Notes: generated by a model from the letters alone, not told the origin. A DNA stretch of 64,000 nucleotides from Ruminococcus sp. UBA1394 (GCA_002305725.1 DBQM01000045.1:1-64000); one strand, 5' to 3'. Positions 41,847 to 51,997 are shown, numbered from the stretch's first letter. Numbers and translations: made by a program.

Positions 41847-43475
41847 ATGGCAAAGGATATTAAATACGGTGAAGACGCAAGAAAATCACTTCAGGCAGGT
41901 ATCGACAAGCTTGCTGATACAGTTAAGATAACACTTGGCCCTAAGGGCAGAAACGTTGTTCTCGACAAGAAATTCGGCGCACCGCTGGTTACAAACGACG
42001 GCGTTACAATTGCAAAGGAAATCGAACTTGAGGACGCTTTTGAAAATATGGGCGCACAGATGCTCAAGGAAGTTGCAACAAAGACAAATGACGCTGCCGG
42101 CGACGGTACAACAACAGCTACACTTCTTGCACAGGCTATGATCCGTGAGGGCATGAAGAATATTGCAGCAGGCGCAAACCCGATGATCGTTAAAAAGGGT
42201 ATGGCAAAGGCTGTTGAAACAGCTGTTGGTTCAGTTATCAGCAATTCCAAGAAAATTGAGGGCAGCGACGATATCGCAAGAGTTGCAACAGTTTCTTCCG
42301 CTGATGAAAATGTCGGCAGGCTGATTGCAGACGCTATGGAAAAGGTTACAGCTGAGGGCGTTATCACAATCGAAGAAAGCAAGACTGCTGAAACATACAG
42401 CGAAGTTGTTGAGGGTATGCAGTTTGACAGAGGCTACATCTCACCATACATGGTTACAGATACAGAAAAGATGGAAGCTGTTTACGACGATCCGTTTATC
42501 CTCATCACAGACAAGAAGATCTCATCAATCCAGGAAATTCTTCCGCTGCTTGAACAGCTTGTTCAGTCAGGCAAGAAGCTTGTTATCATTGCTGAGGACA
42601 TCGAGGGCGAGGCTCTTACAACACTTATCCTCAACAATCTCAGAGGAACATTCAAGTGTGCAGCTGTAAAGGCACCTGGTTTCGGCGACAGACGCAAGGA
42701 AATGCTCCAGGATATCGCAATCCTTACAGGCGGTCAGGTAATCTCAGAAGAAGTTGGTCTTGAACTCAAGGAAACTACTATTGATCAGCTCGGCCGTGCA
42801 AGACAGGTTGTTATCCAGAAGGAAAACACAATTATCGTTGACGGCTGCGGCGATTCTGACGCAATAAAGAACAGAGTTGCACAGATCAAGTCACAGATCG
42901 AAGTTACAACTTCTGACTTTGACAAGGAGAAGCTCCAGGAAAGACTTGCAAAGCTTGCAGGCGGTGTTGCAGTAATCAAGGTTGGTGCTGCTACTGAAAT
43001 CGAAATGAAGGAAAAGAAGCTGAGAATAGAAGACGCTCTTGCAGCTACAAAGGCAGCTGTTGAAGAGGGTATCGTAGCAGGCGGCGGTACTGCACTTATC
43101 AACGCAATTCCGGCTGTTGAAGAACTCGTTCCTACACTTGAGGGTGACGAAAAGACAGGTGCACAGATTATTCTTAAAGCACTTGAAGAACCTGTTCGTC
43201 AGATTGCACTCAATGCAGGTCTTGAGGGCAGCGTAATCATTGACACTATCAAGCGTTCCGGCAAGGTTGGCTACGGCTTTGACGCTTACAACGAAACATA
43301 CGTTGACATGATTCCGTCAGGTATCGTTGACCCGACAAAGGTAACACGTTCAGCTCTCCAGAATGCTGCGTCTGTAGCAGCTATGGTTCTGACAACAGAA
43401 AGCCTTGTTGCTGACATTCCTGAAAAGGAAGCTGTTCCTGCAGCACCTCAGGGCGGAATGGGCATGGGCTATTAA
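41847..43475 (+). CDS. groEL: Chaperonin GroEL
   Basis: The 542-residue product has LGPKGRNVVLDKKFGAP, the nucleotide site VAGDGTTTATLLAQ in the form AAGDGTTTATLL, AVKAPGFGDRRKEMLQD, GGGTALINAIPAV and a C-terminal GGMGMGY tail. Length and ends are normal. Codon use is strongly biased, as expected for a very highly expressed gene. Confidence 0.98.
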   Translation: MAKDIKYGEDARKSLQAGIDKLADTVKITLGPKGRNVVLDKKFGAPLVTNDGVTIAKEIELEDAFENMGAQMLKEVATKTNDAAGDGTTTATLLAQAMIREGMKNIAAGANPMIVKKGMAKAVETAVGSVISNSKKIEGSDDIARVATVSSADENVGRLIADAMEKVTAEGVITIEESKTAETYSEVVEGMQFDRGYISPYMVTDTEKMEAVYDDPFILITDKKISSIQEILPLLEQLVQSGKKLVIIAEDIEGEALTTLILNNLRGTFKCAAVKAPGFGDRRKEMLQDIAILTGGQVISEEVGLELKETTIDQLGRARQVVIQKENTIIVDGCGDSDAIKNRVAQIKSQIEVTTSDFDKEKLQERLAKLAGGVAVIKVGAATEIEMKEKKLRIEDALAATKAAVEEGIVAGGGTALINAIPAVEELVPTLEGDEKTGAQIILKALEEPVRQIALNAGLEGSVIIDTIKRSGKVGYGFDAYNETYVDMIPSGIVDPTKVTRSALQNAASVAAMVLTTESLVADIPEKEAVPAAPQGGMGMGY

Positions 43476-43518
43476 TAAGGCCATTATAATATAAGATCCC
43501 CCTTAATATAAATTGAAA

Positions 43519-43557
43519 CAGGGCGGTCCGGAAACGGGCTGCCCTGCTTTGCTTTTT
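43519..43557 (+). terminator. Intrinsic terminator after groEL
   Basis: CAGGGC and GCCCTG with inner CCG/CGG pairs form an interrupted stem, followed by a T-rich run (TTTGCTTTTTT). Confidence 0.75.
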
Positions 43558-43637
43558 TATGATTTGACTTTTTCATGATTTTATGTTATAATAAATTAAT
43601 TTAAATGATGTGTACAGACAAATGAAAGGAAATTTTA

Positions 43638-45350
43638 ATGCGATTTGATGAAATCGGTCTTTCTGAGGAGATACTCAGAGCAACAGAACAAATTGGTTTT
43701 ACGGAAATGACAGAGATACAGGAAAAGAGTATTCCTGTTATTTTAGAGGGTAAGGACGTTATCGGGCGCTCCAATACCGGTACGGGAAAAACAGCGGCAT
43801 TCGGCATTCCGGCAGTTGAAAAGATAAAAAAAGACAGTCAGGAGGGTGTTAAGACGCTGATTCTCTGCCCCACAAGAGAGCTTGCAGTCCAGGCGGCTGA
43901 CGAGATAAGAAAGTTTTCTCAGTTTATGCCTTGGGTAAAGGTTTCCGCAGTTTACGGCGGTGCGGCAATGGACAGACAGATTAGAGAACTTAAAAGGGGA
44001 GCAAATATTGTTGTTGGTACTCCCGGACGTGTTATGGACCATATCCGCAGGCGCACCCTAAAGCTTGAGCGCCTTGAAACTATTATCCTTGACGAAGCTG
44101 ATGAAATGCTCAACATGGGTTTCCGTGAGGACATCGAGGAGATTCTGCAGTATGTTCCGGAAGAACGTCAGACGATTCTCTTTTCCGCAACAATGCCGCC
44201 GGAGATTATGGCTATAACTGAAAATTATCAGAAATCTCCTGTGGTTATCAAAACGCTTTCAAAGAGCCGCACTGTTGAGGCTATCGACCAGTCCTATTAT
44301 GCTGTAAGCAGCGGAAAAAAGGCGGACGCACTTTATGCCCTGTGGCTTTACAATGCACCGAAATCCTCTATGGTTTTCTGCAATACCAAGAAAATGGTTG
44401 ACGAGCTTACTGAATTCCTGGCGTCAAAGGGCGTCAAGGCTGCCGGTATTCACGGTGATATGAAACAGCTCCAGCGCACAACGGTAATGAACTCCTTCAA
44501 GTCCGGCAGGATAAATGTTCTTGTGGCGACCGACGTTGCGGCAAGAGGTATTGACGTAAGCGGTGTTGACGCTGTTTTCAACTTCGACCTTCCGCAGGAT
44601 AATGAATACTATATCCACAGAATAGGAAGAACAGGACGTGCCGGAAAATCCGGAAAGGCTTATACTCTTGTTTCGGGCAGAAAGCAGGTTTATGCTATAA
44701 AGGCGCTTGCAAAGTATACCAAATCTGAAATAACAGAACAGCAGCTGCCGGATAAATCTGAGATAATCGGCTCCAAACTTGAGGCGTTTGCTGAAAGAAT
44801 TGAAAACTACTGTCAGAGGGATATTGTGACCGAAACGGACAGACTTTTTGAGATACTCGCAGAAAAAGGCATTTCAGCTGAACAAATCGCAATGGCGCTT
44901 TGCAGCAGGAAAATTTCAAAGGAACTGAAAAATATTCCTGAGGTGCATTCGGAAACTTATAAGACCGAAAAGCGCAGCAGAAAGGGCGGAAACGGAAAGA
45001 CTGTCAAAGTCGATATCAATATCGGAAGAATGCATAAAATTGCTCCGAACTATATCCTCGGAGCACTTGTTGACGCAACGGGAATGTCCGGAAAGGATTT
45101 CGGAAAAATTGATATTCACGACAGGCATACCACCGTTGAAGTACCTGATTCTGAAAGCGGATACATTATTGACTCAATGAAAAACAGCCGTATCAACGGC
45201 AATAAGGTAACTGTCAGACTGTATGAACCTTCAGGCAGAAACCGGAATTACAGAGAGAAAAATTCCGGCAGAGGCAAAAAAGGTCCAAACAGAAACGGCG
45301 GTTATGGAAACGGAAAAAAACGTTATTCCGGTTCACATAAGAAAAGATAA
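43638..45350 (+). CDS. DEAD-box RNA helicase with DbpA-type RNA-binding domain
   Basis: The 570-residue product has the Q motif, Walker A SNTGTGKTAAF, PTRELAVQ, TPGRVMD, DEADEMLNMGF, SAT, and motif VI HRIGRTGRAGK. A DbpA-like RNA-binding domain follows (INIGRMHKIAPNYILGALVD), then a basic Gly/Asn/Arg tail. This is the DeaD/CshA architecture used in ribosome assembly and RNA decay, often cold-induced. Confidence 0.94.
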   Translation: MRFDEIGLSEEILRATEQIGFTEMTEIQEKSIPVILEGKDVIGRSNTGTGKTAAFGIPAVEKIKKDSQEGVKTLILCPTRELAVQAADEIRKFSQFMPWVKVSAVYGGAAMDRQIRELKRGANIVVGTPGRVMDHIRRRTLKLERLETIILDEADEMLNMGFREDIEEILQYVPEERQTILFSATMPPEIMAITENYQKSPVVIKTLSKSRTVEAIDQSYYAVSSGKKADALYALWLYNAPKSSMVFCNTKKMVDELTEFLASKGVKAAGIHGDMKQLQRTTVMNSFKSGRINVLVATDVAARGIDVSGVDAVFNFDLPQDNEYYIHRIGRTGRAGKSGKAYTLVSGRKQVYAIKALAKYTKSEITEQQLPDKSEIIGSKLEAFAERIENYCQRDIVTETDRLFEILAEKGISAEQIAMALCSRKISKELKNIPEVHSETYKTEKRSRKGGNGKTVKVDINIGRMHKIAPNYILGALVDATGMSGKDFGKIDIHDRHTTVEVPDSESGYIIDSMKNSRINGNKVTVRLYEPSGRNRNYREKNSGRGKKGPNRNGGYGNGKKRYSGSHKKR

Positions 45351-45402
45351 GGCGTATACTGCACGGATAGTTTCCGTGTGAAAATAATTTCGGGGGAAAT
45401 TT

Positions 45403-46077
45403 ATGAGGATTCTTGTTGTTGAGGACGAAGAGGCAATCGCAGAGGCTCTTGCTCATATCCTGACAAAAAATAAGTACCTGGTTGATACCTGTTATGACGG
45501 CGAAAGCGGTTATGACAATGCTATGACTGGTATTTATGATCTTATAATTTTAGATATCATGCTTCCCGGTATGAACGGTCTGGATATACTTTGCGGAATC
45601 AGAAAGAACGGTATTTCATGTCCTGTTCTGCTGCTTACTGCAAAGGACGAAATCTCCGACAAGGTAAAGGGACTTGATTCAGGCGCTGACGACTATCTGA
45701 CAAAGCCGTTTGCCATGGAGGAACTTCTTGCAAGAATCAGATCACTTTCAAGAAGGACTGACCATGCGATAAATGATAACACTCTCAGCTATTCGGATAT
45801 AACCCTGAATCTGCAGACCTATGAACTTTCCTGCGGCGGAAATTCTCTTGCGCTCGGACTGAAGGAATTCAGCATAATGGAATACCTGCTAAATAATCCA
45901 AACAAGGTTATAAGCAAGGAAAAGATGATTGAAAAGATATGGGGATATGATTCCGATGCTGAATACAACAATGTAGAAGTCTACATATCATTTCTCCGAA
46001 AAAAGCTGCGTCATATTCATTCCGTAACATCTATAAAAACTGTAAGGGGAGTGGGGTATCGTCTGGAGGAATCTTAA
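45403..46077 (+). CDS. OmpR-family response regulator
   Basis: The 224-residue product has a receiver (RILVVEDEEAIAEALAHIL, phospho-Asp in LIILDIMLPG, Lys in YLTKPFAMEE) and a winged-helix effector (ISKEKMIEKIWGYDSDAEYN, VYISFLRKKLRHI, TVRGVGYRLEE). Its stop directly abuts the kinase ATG. Confidence 0.93.
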   Translation: MRILVVEDEEAIAEALAHILTKNKYLVDTCYDGESGYDNAMTGIYDLIILDIMLPGMNGLDILCGIRKNGISCPVLLLTAKDEISDKVKGLDSGADDYLTKPFAMEELLARIRSLSRRTDHAINDNTLSYSDITLNLQTYELSCGGNSLALGLKEFSIMEYLLNNPNKVISKEKMIEKIWGYDSDAEYNNVEVYISFLRKKLRHIHSVTSIKTVRGVGYRLEES

Positions 46078-47898
46078 ATGATAAAAAAACTCAGACGAAG
46101 ATTTATTATTGTGAATATGAGCATTCTGACCTGCGTCCTTTTCGGTGTGCTTGCAGGGATATTTGCTTATATGTACAGCTCAGAGGTGAAAATTTCCTAT
46201 GAGCTTATGGAGTCAATACTGAACGAAAGGGATATTGAATTCAAGGAACCAGTGAGGGTTTCCAAATCAGCTGAGGCGGTCACTTTTGCTGACAAGCAGA
46301 AAGTGTCACTTATGAGTCTTCAGAACATGGCTTATGAATATGAGGATTATCAGGAATATTACTATGAAGATTACTATGAGCATTATCCTGATGATTACTG
46401 GAATGATGGAAGAAGACCATTCCCGGACGATCCGGGCGTTCCTCCCGAACCATTTCCGCAGGAACCTACAAGACCTCAGTGGGAAGAACCCCCTATGCCT
46501 ACTGACAACAACTCCCGTCCTGATTCAGAACCAGATGATGACAGCGAGCCTGATGATGACGATGACAGCGAGCATGATGATGACGATGACAGCCATTCAA
46601 GTGTTCCTGATGACAAAGACAGCAGTGTAAACACCCGCCCGGATAATCCTACAAATCAGAATACTCAGCCGCCGGACGGCAATCATCAGTCAGAAAGCAG
46701 TCAGAATGATGAAAGCAGCAGTCCTACCAAGCCGCAGACCGAAAAGCCGACTCAGACAACTGCCCCCGACGCCAGCGAAAATACTGAGGTTAAGAAAACT
46801 ACTGTAACAAGTGTTACCACTGAACTTCATCCGAAGCCCCGTGACCCTTACAGGGGAAACGTTAAACGTGCGTATGTAATGGTGCAGTTTAATAAAAATG
46901 ATGATATCGACAGAATCGTTTATCAGTATTTTGACGAGGCTGACGAAGATGAAATCAAAGAGGCGGCAAAGACTATAATTCAGAGTGATAGTGACAGAGG
47001 AAAACTGACCATTGGTGATTACAAGCTGAGATACATGAAAAAGGAAAATCCGAGAATGATAAACGGCGGCAGCCGTCTGCTGTTCCTTGACAGGACCCTT
47101 GAAATCTCAACTATCAACAGAATGCTCTTTATATTCATTATTATAGGCAGCGTCGGCGTTGTAATCACATTCTGTATAAGTGTTGTGCTTGCAAACTGGA
47201 CTATAAAGCCTGTTGACAAGGCATGGCAGCAGCAAAAGCAGTTTGTGGCTGATGCGTCCCATGAGCTGAAAACTCCTCTGACTGTTATTTCCGCAAATAC
47301 TGACGTTATTCTTTCAAATGCTGACGATACAGTGGAGAGCCAGTCCAAGTGGCTGAACTATATCAAGGAAGAAACAAAGAGAATGACAAAGCTTGTTAAC
47401 AGTATGCTTTATATCGCAAAATATGATTCAAACGAACTGAAATTTGCGGCAACGCAGTTTGATTTAAGTGATACACTTTCAAGTATCTGTCTGCAGTATG
47501 AAGCACTTGTTTTTGAAAAGGGCAAGCAGCTGGAAACTGAAATTGAGGATAAAGTCTTTGTCAGAGGAGACGAGGACAAAATCAAGCAGCTGATAAACAT
47601 ACTTCTTGACAATGCCCAGAAATATTCAACAGATAACGGCAAGATAAAGGCTATGCTTTCAAGGGATCAGAAAACCGGCAAGATAAAGCTTGCAGTTGCC
47701 AACACAAGCGATTACATTGCACCTGATAAACTGGAAAAGATTTTTGACAGATTCTACAGGCTTGACGATTCACGAAACAGAAAAACCGGCGGCAGCGGAC
47801 TGGGACTGAATATCGCAAAGTCCATAGTCGAGGCTCACGGCGGAGAGATAAAGGCTACTCATGAAAATGGTGTGACCTGCTTTACGGTGACGATGTAA
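46078..47898 (+). CDS. Sensor histidine kinase with acidic, proline-rich extracellular region
   Basis: The 606-residue kinase has a first helix (about 13-35) and a second (about 345-370). Between them lies an extracellular region of about 300 residues: Tyr/Asp/Glu-rich (YEDYQEYYYEDYYEHYPDDY), Pro-rich, then Asp/Glu/Ser runs and Thr/Pro spacers ahead of a short folded part. Kinase boxes are VADASHELKTPLTVISANTD, LLDNAQKYS and GGSGLGLNIAKSIVEAHGG. The disordered acidic stretch might bind cations or reach through the wall; the signal is unknown. Confidence 0.9.
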   Translation: MIKKLRRRFIIVNMSILTCVLFGVLAGIFAYMYSSEVKISYELMESILNERDIEFKEPVRVSKSAEAVTFADKQKVSLMSLQNMAYEYEDYQEYYYEDYYEHYPDDYWNDGRRPFPDDPGVPPEPFPQEPTRPQWEEPPMPTDNNSRPDSEPDDDSEPDDDDDSEHDDDDDSHSSVPDDKDSSVNTRPDNPTNQNTQPPDGNHQSESSQNDESSSPTKPQTEKPTQTTAPDASENTEVKKTTVTSVTTELHPKPRDPYRGNVKRAYVMVQFNKNDDIDRIVYQYFDEADEDEIKEAAKTIIQSDSDRGKLTIGDYKLRYMKKENPRMINGGSRLLFLDRTLEISTINRMLFIFIIIGSVGVVITFCISVVLANWTIKPVDKAWQQQKQFVADASHELKTPLTVISANTDVILSNADDTVESQSKWLNYIKEETKRMTKLVNSMLYIAKYDSNELKFAATQFDLSDTLSSICLQYEALVFEKGKQLETEIEDKVFVRGDEDKIKQLINILLDNAQKYSTDNGKIKAMLSRDQKTGKIKLAVANTSDYIAPDKLEKIFDRFYRLDDSRNRKTGGSGLGLNIAKSIVEAHGGEIKATHENGVTCFTVTM

Positions 47899-47930
47899 GA
47901 GCGAAAAAGTACAAAAAACACCCAAATCCA

Positions 47931-47967
47931 AAAAATCGCCAGACTTTTTTAGGCTGGCGATTTTTTA
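47931..47967 (+). terminator. Intrinsic terminator after the histidine kinase
   Basis: AAATCGCCAG and CTGGCGATTT pair, with a T-run following. A second hairpin, AATGCTCCTGCG/CGCAGGAGCATT (48026-48054), lies at the end of the convergent glutamate synthase operon. Confidence 0.85.
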
Positions 47968-48025
47968 CTTTTGTTGCGGTAGTCCTGCTGTTTGCCGATA
48001 CTTTTGAATCAGAGTTTTTGTCAGA

Positions 48026-48056
48026 AATGCTCCTGCGTATTTCGCAGGAGCATTTT
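48026..48056 (-). terminator. Terminator-like hairpin at the end of the glutamate synthase operon
   Basis: A 12-bp stem (AATGCTCCTGCG with its complement) and five-base loop directly after the last gene; T-runs are short on both strands. Confidence 0.6.
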
Positions 48057-48058
48057 GC

Positions 48059-48784
48059 TTAGTTATTTGTATAAAGCCTCTTATACGGATTCTGGCTGTT
48101 AGGAGTCAGAACATAGAAGCTCTTGTTGATAATCTTTGAAATATCATAATCAAAGTTGTCGCAGTATTCTTTTAAAAGGTCTGTAATTTCGTAAAGGTCA
48201 TCTGCTGTGGCTTTCTTTGCGGAAACCTGTGCAGGAAGATTCTGCGGGAGCTTTTCAGTACAGATGTAGATTTTGCCGCCGTGCATACCTGTACCGCAGA
48301 AGTGACCTACAGGAGGAGTGTTCTTGTCGCAGTTGATGCCCAGTACTATAATAATACCGCCTGCCTGATACTCCCCGAGAAAGCTTCCGGCTGTTCCGCC
48401 GATAACCAGTACCGGAACTTTATCCTCAAAAGCTTTCATGTGGATACCGGCTCTGTATCCGGCGTTGTCACGGACGAAAATCTTTCCGCCTCTCATGGCA
48501 TAGCCTGTTGCGTCACCGGAAGAACCGTGAATGATGATAGAGCCTTCGTTCATTGTGTCGCCTGTTGCATCCTGCGCATTGCCGTTTACAATGATGTCTG
48601 CACCGTTTAAATATGCTCCGAGGGCGTTTCCGGGAGTACCGTTTATTGTAACTTCCTTATTGGAAAGACCGCTTGCAATATATCTCTGACCGATACAGTT
48701 GTCAATCAGAACACGCTTTTCAGGTGTGTTTCTTACCTGTTCGTTGAGTTCCTTAAAATGCATAAGTCCGGCTGTTATATTCAT
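48059..48784 (-). CDS. Glutamate synthase GXGXG subunit (archaeal-type GltB3)
   Basis: The 241-residue product is a right-handed beta-helix of the GXGXG type (GNALGAYLNGADIIVNGNAQ, GSSGDATGYAMRGGKIFV, GTAGSFLGEYQAGG), corresponding to the C-terminal domain of the large subunit of bacterial glutamate synthase. Here it is a separate gene, as in archaeal-type split enzymes. It overlaps the next gene by one base. Confidence 0.88.
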   Translation of the reverse strand: MNITAGLMHFKELNEQVRNTPEKRVLIDNCIGQRYIASGLSNKEVTINGTPGNALGAYLNGADIIVNGNAQDATGDTMNEGSIIIHGSSGDATGYAMRGGKIFVRDNAGYRAGIHMKAFEDKVPVLVIGGTAGSFLGEYQAGGIIIVLGINCDKNTPPVGHFCGTGMHGGKIYICTEKLPQNLPAQVSAKKATADDLYEITDLLKEYCDNFDYDISKIINKSFYVLTPNSQNPYKRLYTNN

Positions 48785-50013
48785 TATCTGACACCTCCAA
48801 GCTGTTCTTTTCTGTCAGCAAGTGAAAAAGCCATAAGCTGAGGCTTTTCCTTTACAAGCTCAAAATCAATTGAATCAAGCGGAACCTGTTCACGGATAAG
48901 CTTTGTGTAAATACCTGCTCTTGAAATATCGCCTATCATGATGTAACCCTTTAAAAGGTTATCCTTTGTTACAAGCATTTTGTAGTTTTCGCCGTCAGCG
49001 TAAACTGTCTTTTCGCCGTCATAGCTGCCGGCAGTTATCATGTGATAGCCGAAGAAACCGATAGCGTTCATCGGGATAGCCTTGTCATAAGGCTTGTCTG
49101 TACCGGTCATGTGAAGTCCGGCAGTTTCGCCCTGCATATATGCGTTAGGGAGAAGAGCCAGGATTCTGTCTGTATCAGTTGTAATGTCGTGGCTTTCTGT
49201 ACAGTCACCTGCGGAGTAGATACCCGGAAGTGAAGTGCGGCAGAAACGGTCTGTAACAATTCCCTTGTTAACATTTCCGCCTGCTTCCTTTACAAGCTCT
49301 GTGTTTGGTCTTACGCCGACTGCGATAACAAGTACATCAAACTCAACAGTTTCACCGTTTGTAAGCTTGGCCTTGTTTCCGTCAAACTCAGCGGCGGAAG
49401 TACCCAGCATAAACTCAACGCCCTTTTCCTCAATTGACTTCTGAACAAGCTCAGAGCCTGTTTCATCAAGAATTGACGGGAGTATTCTGTCCGCAAGGTC
49501 GATAACAGTAAGACTGCCGATTTTATCAAGAATACCTTCAGCGCATTTCAGACCGATAAGACCAGCGCCCACTATAAGCACTCTTGAATCCTTTGTGAGA
49601 ACGCTGTCCAGCGCCTTTGCGTCGTCAAGAGTCATGAATGTGAACTTGTTCTCAACTGTGTCAAGTCCTTTCATAGGAGGGACAAACGGTCTTGAACCTG
49701 TGGCAACAAGCAGCTTGTCATAAGGTACTGCCTTGCCGTCGTCAAGCATGACCTTTCTGTTTTTGGTATCTATCTTGACTGCCTTTTTACCGAGGATAGG
49801 AGTAACGTCATTGTCCTTGTAAAAGCTGTCCGGACGGTATTTCATTCTCTCCTCATCAGTTTTGCCGTACAGGAGGTATGAAATAAGCGGACGGGAATAA
49901 GTGTGGTGCTTTTCGTCGGAAATAACGGTTATTGCGCTTTCCTTATCATTCTTGCGGATTCCCTCGATACAGCCGACAGCCGCAGCGGAATTGCCGATAA
50001 TTACATAATTCAT
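48784..50013 (-). CDS. FAD/NAD(P)-dependent oxidoreductase of the glutamate synthase operon
   Basis: The 409-residue flavoprotein has an FAD-binding start (MNYVIIGNSAAAVGCIEGIR), NAD(P) site VLIVGAGLIGLKCAEGI, and a second FAD motif GIYSAGDCTE. It probably feeds electrons from NAD(P)H to the ferredoxin-like subunit. Start ATG 50013 is nine bases after GAGAGGTG; an upstream GTG (50025) overlaps that site. Confidence 0.85.
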   Translation of the reverse strand: MNYVIIGNSAAAVGCIEGIRKNDKESAITVISDEKHHTYSRPLISYLLYGKTDEERMKYRPDSFYKDNDVTPILGKKAVKIDTKNRKVMLDDGKAVPYDKLLVATGSRPFVPPMKGLDTVENKFTFMTLDDAKALDSVLTKDSRVLIVGAGLIGLKCAEGILDKIGSLTVIDLADRILPSILDETGSELVQKSIEEKGVEFMLGTSAAEFDGNKAKLTNGETVEFDVLVIAVGVRPNTELVKEAGGNVNKGIVTDRFCRTSLPGIYSAGDCTESHDITTDTDRILALLPNAYMQGETAGLHMTGTDKPYDKAIPMNAIGFFGYHMITAGSYDGEKTVYADGENYKMLVTKDNLLKGYIMIGDISRAGIYTKLIREQVPLDSIDFELVKEKPQLMAFSLADRKEQLGGVR

Positions 50014-50033
50014 CTTAAAAAACACCTCTCTTA

Positions 50034-50483
50034 CTATCTTTCTTCAAATACTATTGCATTGTTGGGACATCCTGCAACACAAGCCGGAGAGCCGCATGAA
50101 TTCCTGGTGCAAAGCTCGCATTTCTGAGCAACATGACCGTCCTCAGCCGGCATGATTGCACCGTAAGGACATGACAGAACGCAGGTGTAGCAGCCGACGC
50201 ATTTGTCCTGGTCTATTTCGATAACACCGTCTTTTACGCTTAAAGCTCCGGCGATACAGCCCTTTACACAGAGAGGGTCTGTACAGTGGCGGCAGGAAAC
50301 AGCGAAGTAAATGCCGTCATTTTCCTCGACCTGAATCTTAGGGAAGATTTTCTTGCCTTTCAAAGCCTTTGCCATTTCGTTTGCCTTTGATTTTCCGGCT
50401 GAAACTGTGTTTGCAAAAGCACAGTTGTATTCGCAGAGGTGACATCCAAGACACCATTCTTCATTAACAAATATTCTTTTCAT
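50034..50483 (-). CDS. 4Fe-4S ferredoxin-type electron transfer subunit
   Basis: The 149-residue product has clustered cysteine motifs CLGCHLCEYNC, CRHCTDPLCVKGC, CVGCYTCVLSCPYG and CELCTRNSCGSPACVAGCP, suggesting four 4Fe-4S clusters of the HycB/DmsB kind. It lies between the flavoprotein and the FMN synthase subunit and likely links them. Confidence 0.88.
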   Translation of the reverse strand: MKRIFVNEEWCLGCHLCEYNCAFANTVSAGKSKANEMAKALKGKKIFPKIQVEENDGIYFAVSCRHCTDPLCVKGCIAGALSVKDGVIEIDQDKCVGCYTCVLSCPYGAIMPAEDGHVAQKCELCTRNSCGSPACVAGCPNNAIVFEER

Positions 50484-50497
50484 GAGTCCAGTCCTCC

Positions 50498-51997
50498 TTA
50501 TTCGCCGGCGTGCTTGATACCGAGTATTTCAAGCTCTTTTTCGTTTAAGCCAACTCCTCTGAGCATGAGTCTGTTGCCCTTTAAGCTTTCGATAGAGTTG
50601 ATACCCATACCGCCCATCATTTCCTTGATTTCGTGATTCCATGCCTCAACGAGATTTACAAGTCGCTTGTAGCCGACGTCAGGATTAAGACGCTTAACAA
50701 GGTCCGGACGCTGTGTTGCGATACCCCAGTTGCACTTTGCCGCATGACAGGCTCTGCACTGGTGACAGCCCATAGCGATACAAGCTGCAGAACCGATATA
50801 AACAGCGTCAGCACCGAGAGCGATAGCCTTTACAACATCAGCAGAGTTTCTGATACTTCCGCCTACAACGATTGAAACGTTTCCTCTGATGCCTTCCTGT
50901 CTTAAACGCTCGTCAACGCTTGCAAGGGCAAGTTCAATCGGAATACCAACGTTATCTCTGATTCTTGTAGGAGCAGCACCTGTACCGCCTCTGAAACCGT
51001 CGATAGCGATAATGTCAGCACCGCTTCTTGCAATACCGGAGGCAATTGCTGCAACGTTGTGAACAGCGGCAATTTTAACGATTACCGGCTTCTTGTATTC
51101 AGTAGCTTCTTTAAGGGAGAATACCAGCTGACGGAGGTCTTCGATAGAGTAGATGTCGTGGTGCGGCGCAGGGGAGATTGCGTCTGAACCCTCCGGAATC
51201 ATTCTTGTTCTTGAAACCTCGCCGACTGTCTTTGTTCCCGGCAGATGTCCGCCGATACCAGGCTTTGCACCCTGTCCCATTTTGATTTCGATTGCAGCGC
51301 CTGCTTCAAGATATTCCTTGTGAACGCCGAAACGTCCGGACGCTACCTGAACGATTGTGTTAGGACCGTATTTGTAGAAGTCCTTGTGAAGTCCGCCCTC
51401 ACCTGTATTGTAGTATGTACCCAGCTCTGCAGCGGCTCTTGCAAGGCTCTCGTGAGCGTTTTTGCTTATTGAACCGAATGACATAGCGGAGAACATGATA
51501 GGCACTTCAAGCTTTAACTGGCTTGAAAGATTGTTTACTATCTTTCCGTTTTCATCTCTCTTGACCTCAGTAGGTTTCTGACCTAAGAAAGTTCTTGTTT
51601 CCATTGGTTCACGGAGAGGGTCGATAGGAGGGTTTGTAACCTGTGACGCATTGATAAGGATTTTGTCCCAGTAAACCGGCAGCGGCTTTGGGTTGCCCAT
51701 TGAGGAGAGCAGTACGCCGCCTGTTTCAGCCTGCTTGTATATTTCCTTGATGTTTTCCATTGTCCAGTTGGCATTTTCTCTGAAAGTGTTGTCTGACTTT
51801 ACAATTTTCAGCGCTCTTGTAGGACAGAGTGTAACGCATCTCTGGCAGTTTACGCACTTTGATTCGTCGCACATCATTTTGCCTAAATCGGCGTCATAAT
51901 AATGAACTTCGTTTGCACATTGTCTTTCACACGCACGGCAGCCGATACATCTGTCTGCATTGCGCACAACTTCAAATTCCGGATACTGATAATCCAT
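50498..51997 (-). CDS. FMN-binding glutamate synthase subunit with N-terminal ferredoxin domain (GltB2)
   Basis: The 499-residue product has two 4Fe-4S motifs at the start (CIGCRACERQC, CVNCQRCVTLCPTRAL) and the Glu_synthase FMN barrel (PIMFSAMSFGSISKNAHESL, GEGGLHKDFYKYG, KMGQGAKPGIGGHLPG, GADAVYIGSAACIAMGC). It joins ammonia and 2-oxoglutarate to give glutamate. The ATG overlaps the stop of the amidotransferase gene by one base. Confidence 0.92.
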   Translation of the reverse strand: MDYQYPEFEVVRNADRCIGCRACERQCANEVHYYDADLGKMMCDESKCVNCQRCVTLCPTRALKIVKSDNTFRENANWTMENIKEIYKQAETGGVLLSSMGNPKPLPVYWDKILINASQVTNPPIDPLREPMETRTFLGQKPTEVKRDENGKIVNNLSSQLKLEVPIMFSAMSFGSISKNAHESLARAAAELGTYYNTGEGGLHKDFYKYGPNTIVQVASGRFGVHKEYLEAGAAIEIKMGQGAKPGIGGHLPGTKTVGEVSRTRMIPEGSDAISPAPHHDIYSIEDLRQLVFSLKEATEYKKPVIVKIAAVHNVAAIASGIARSGADIIAIDGFRGGTGAAPTRIRDNVGIPIELALASVDERLRQEGIRGNVSIVVGGSIRNSADVVKAIALGADAVYIGSAACIAMGCHQCRACHAAKCNWGIATQRPDLVKRLNPDVGYKRLVNLVEAWNHEIKEMMGGMGINSIESLKGNRLMLRGVGLNEKELEILGIKHAGE

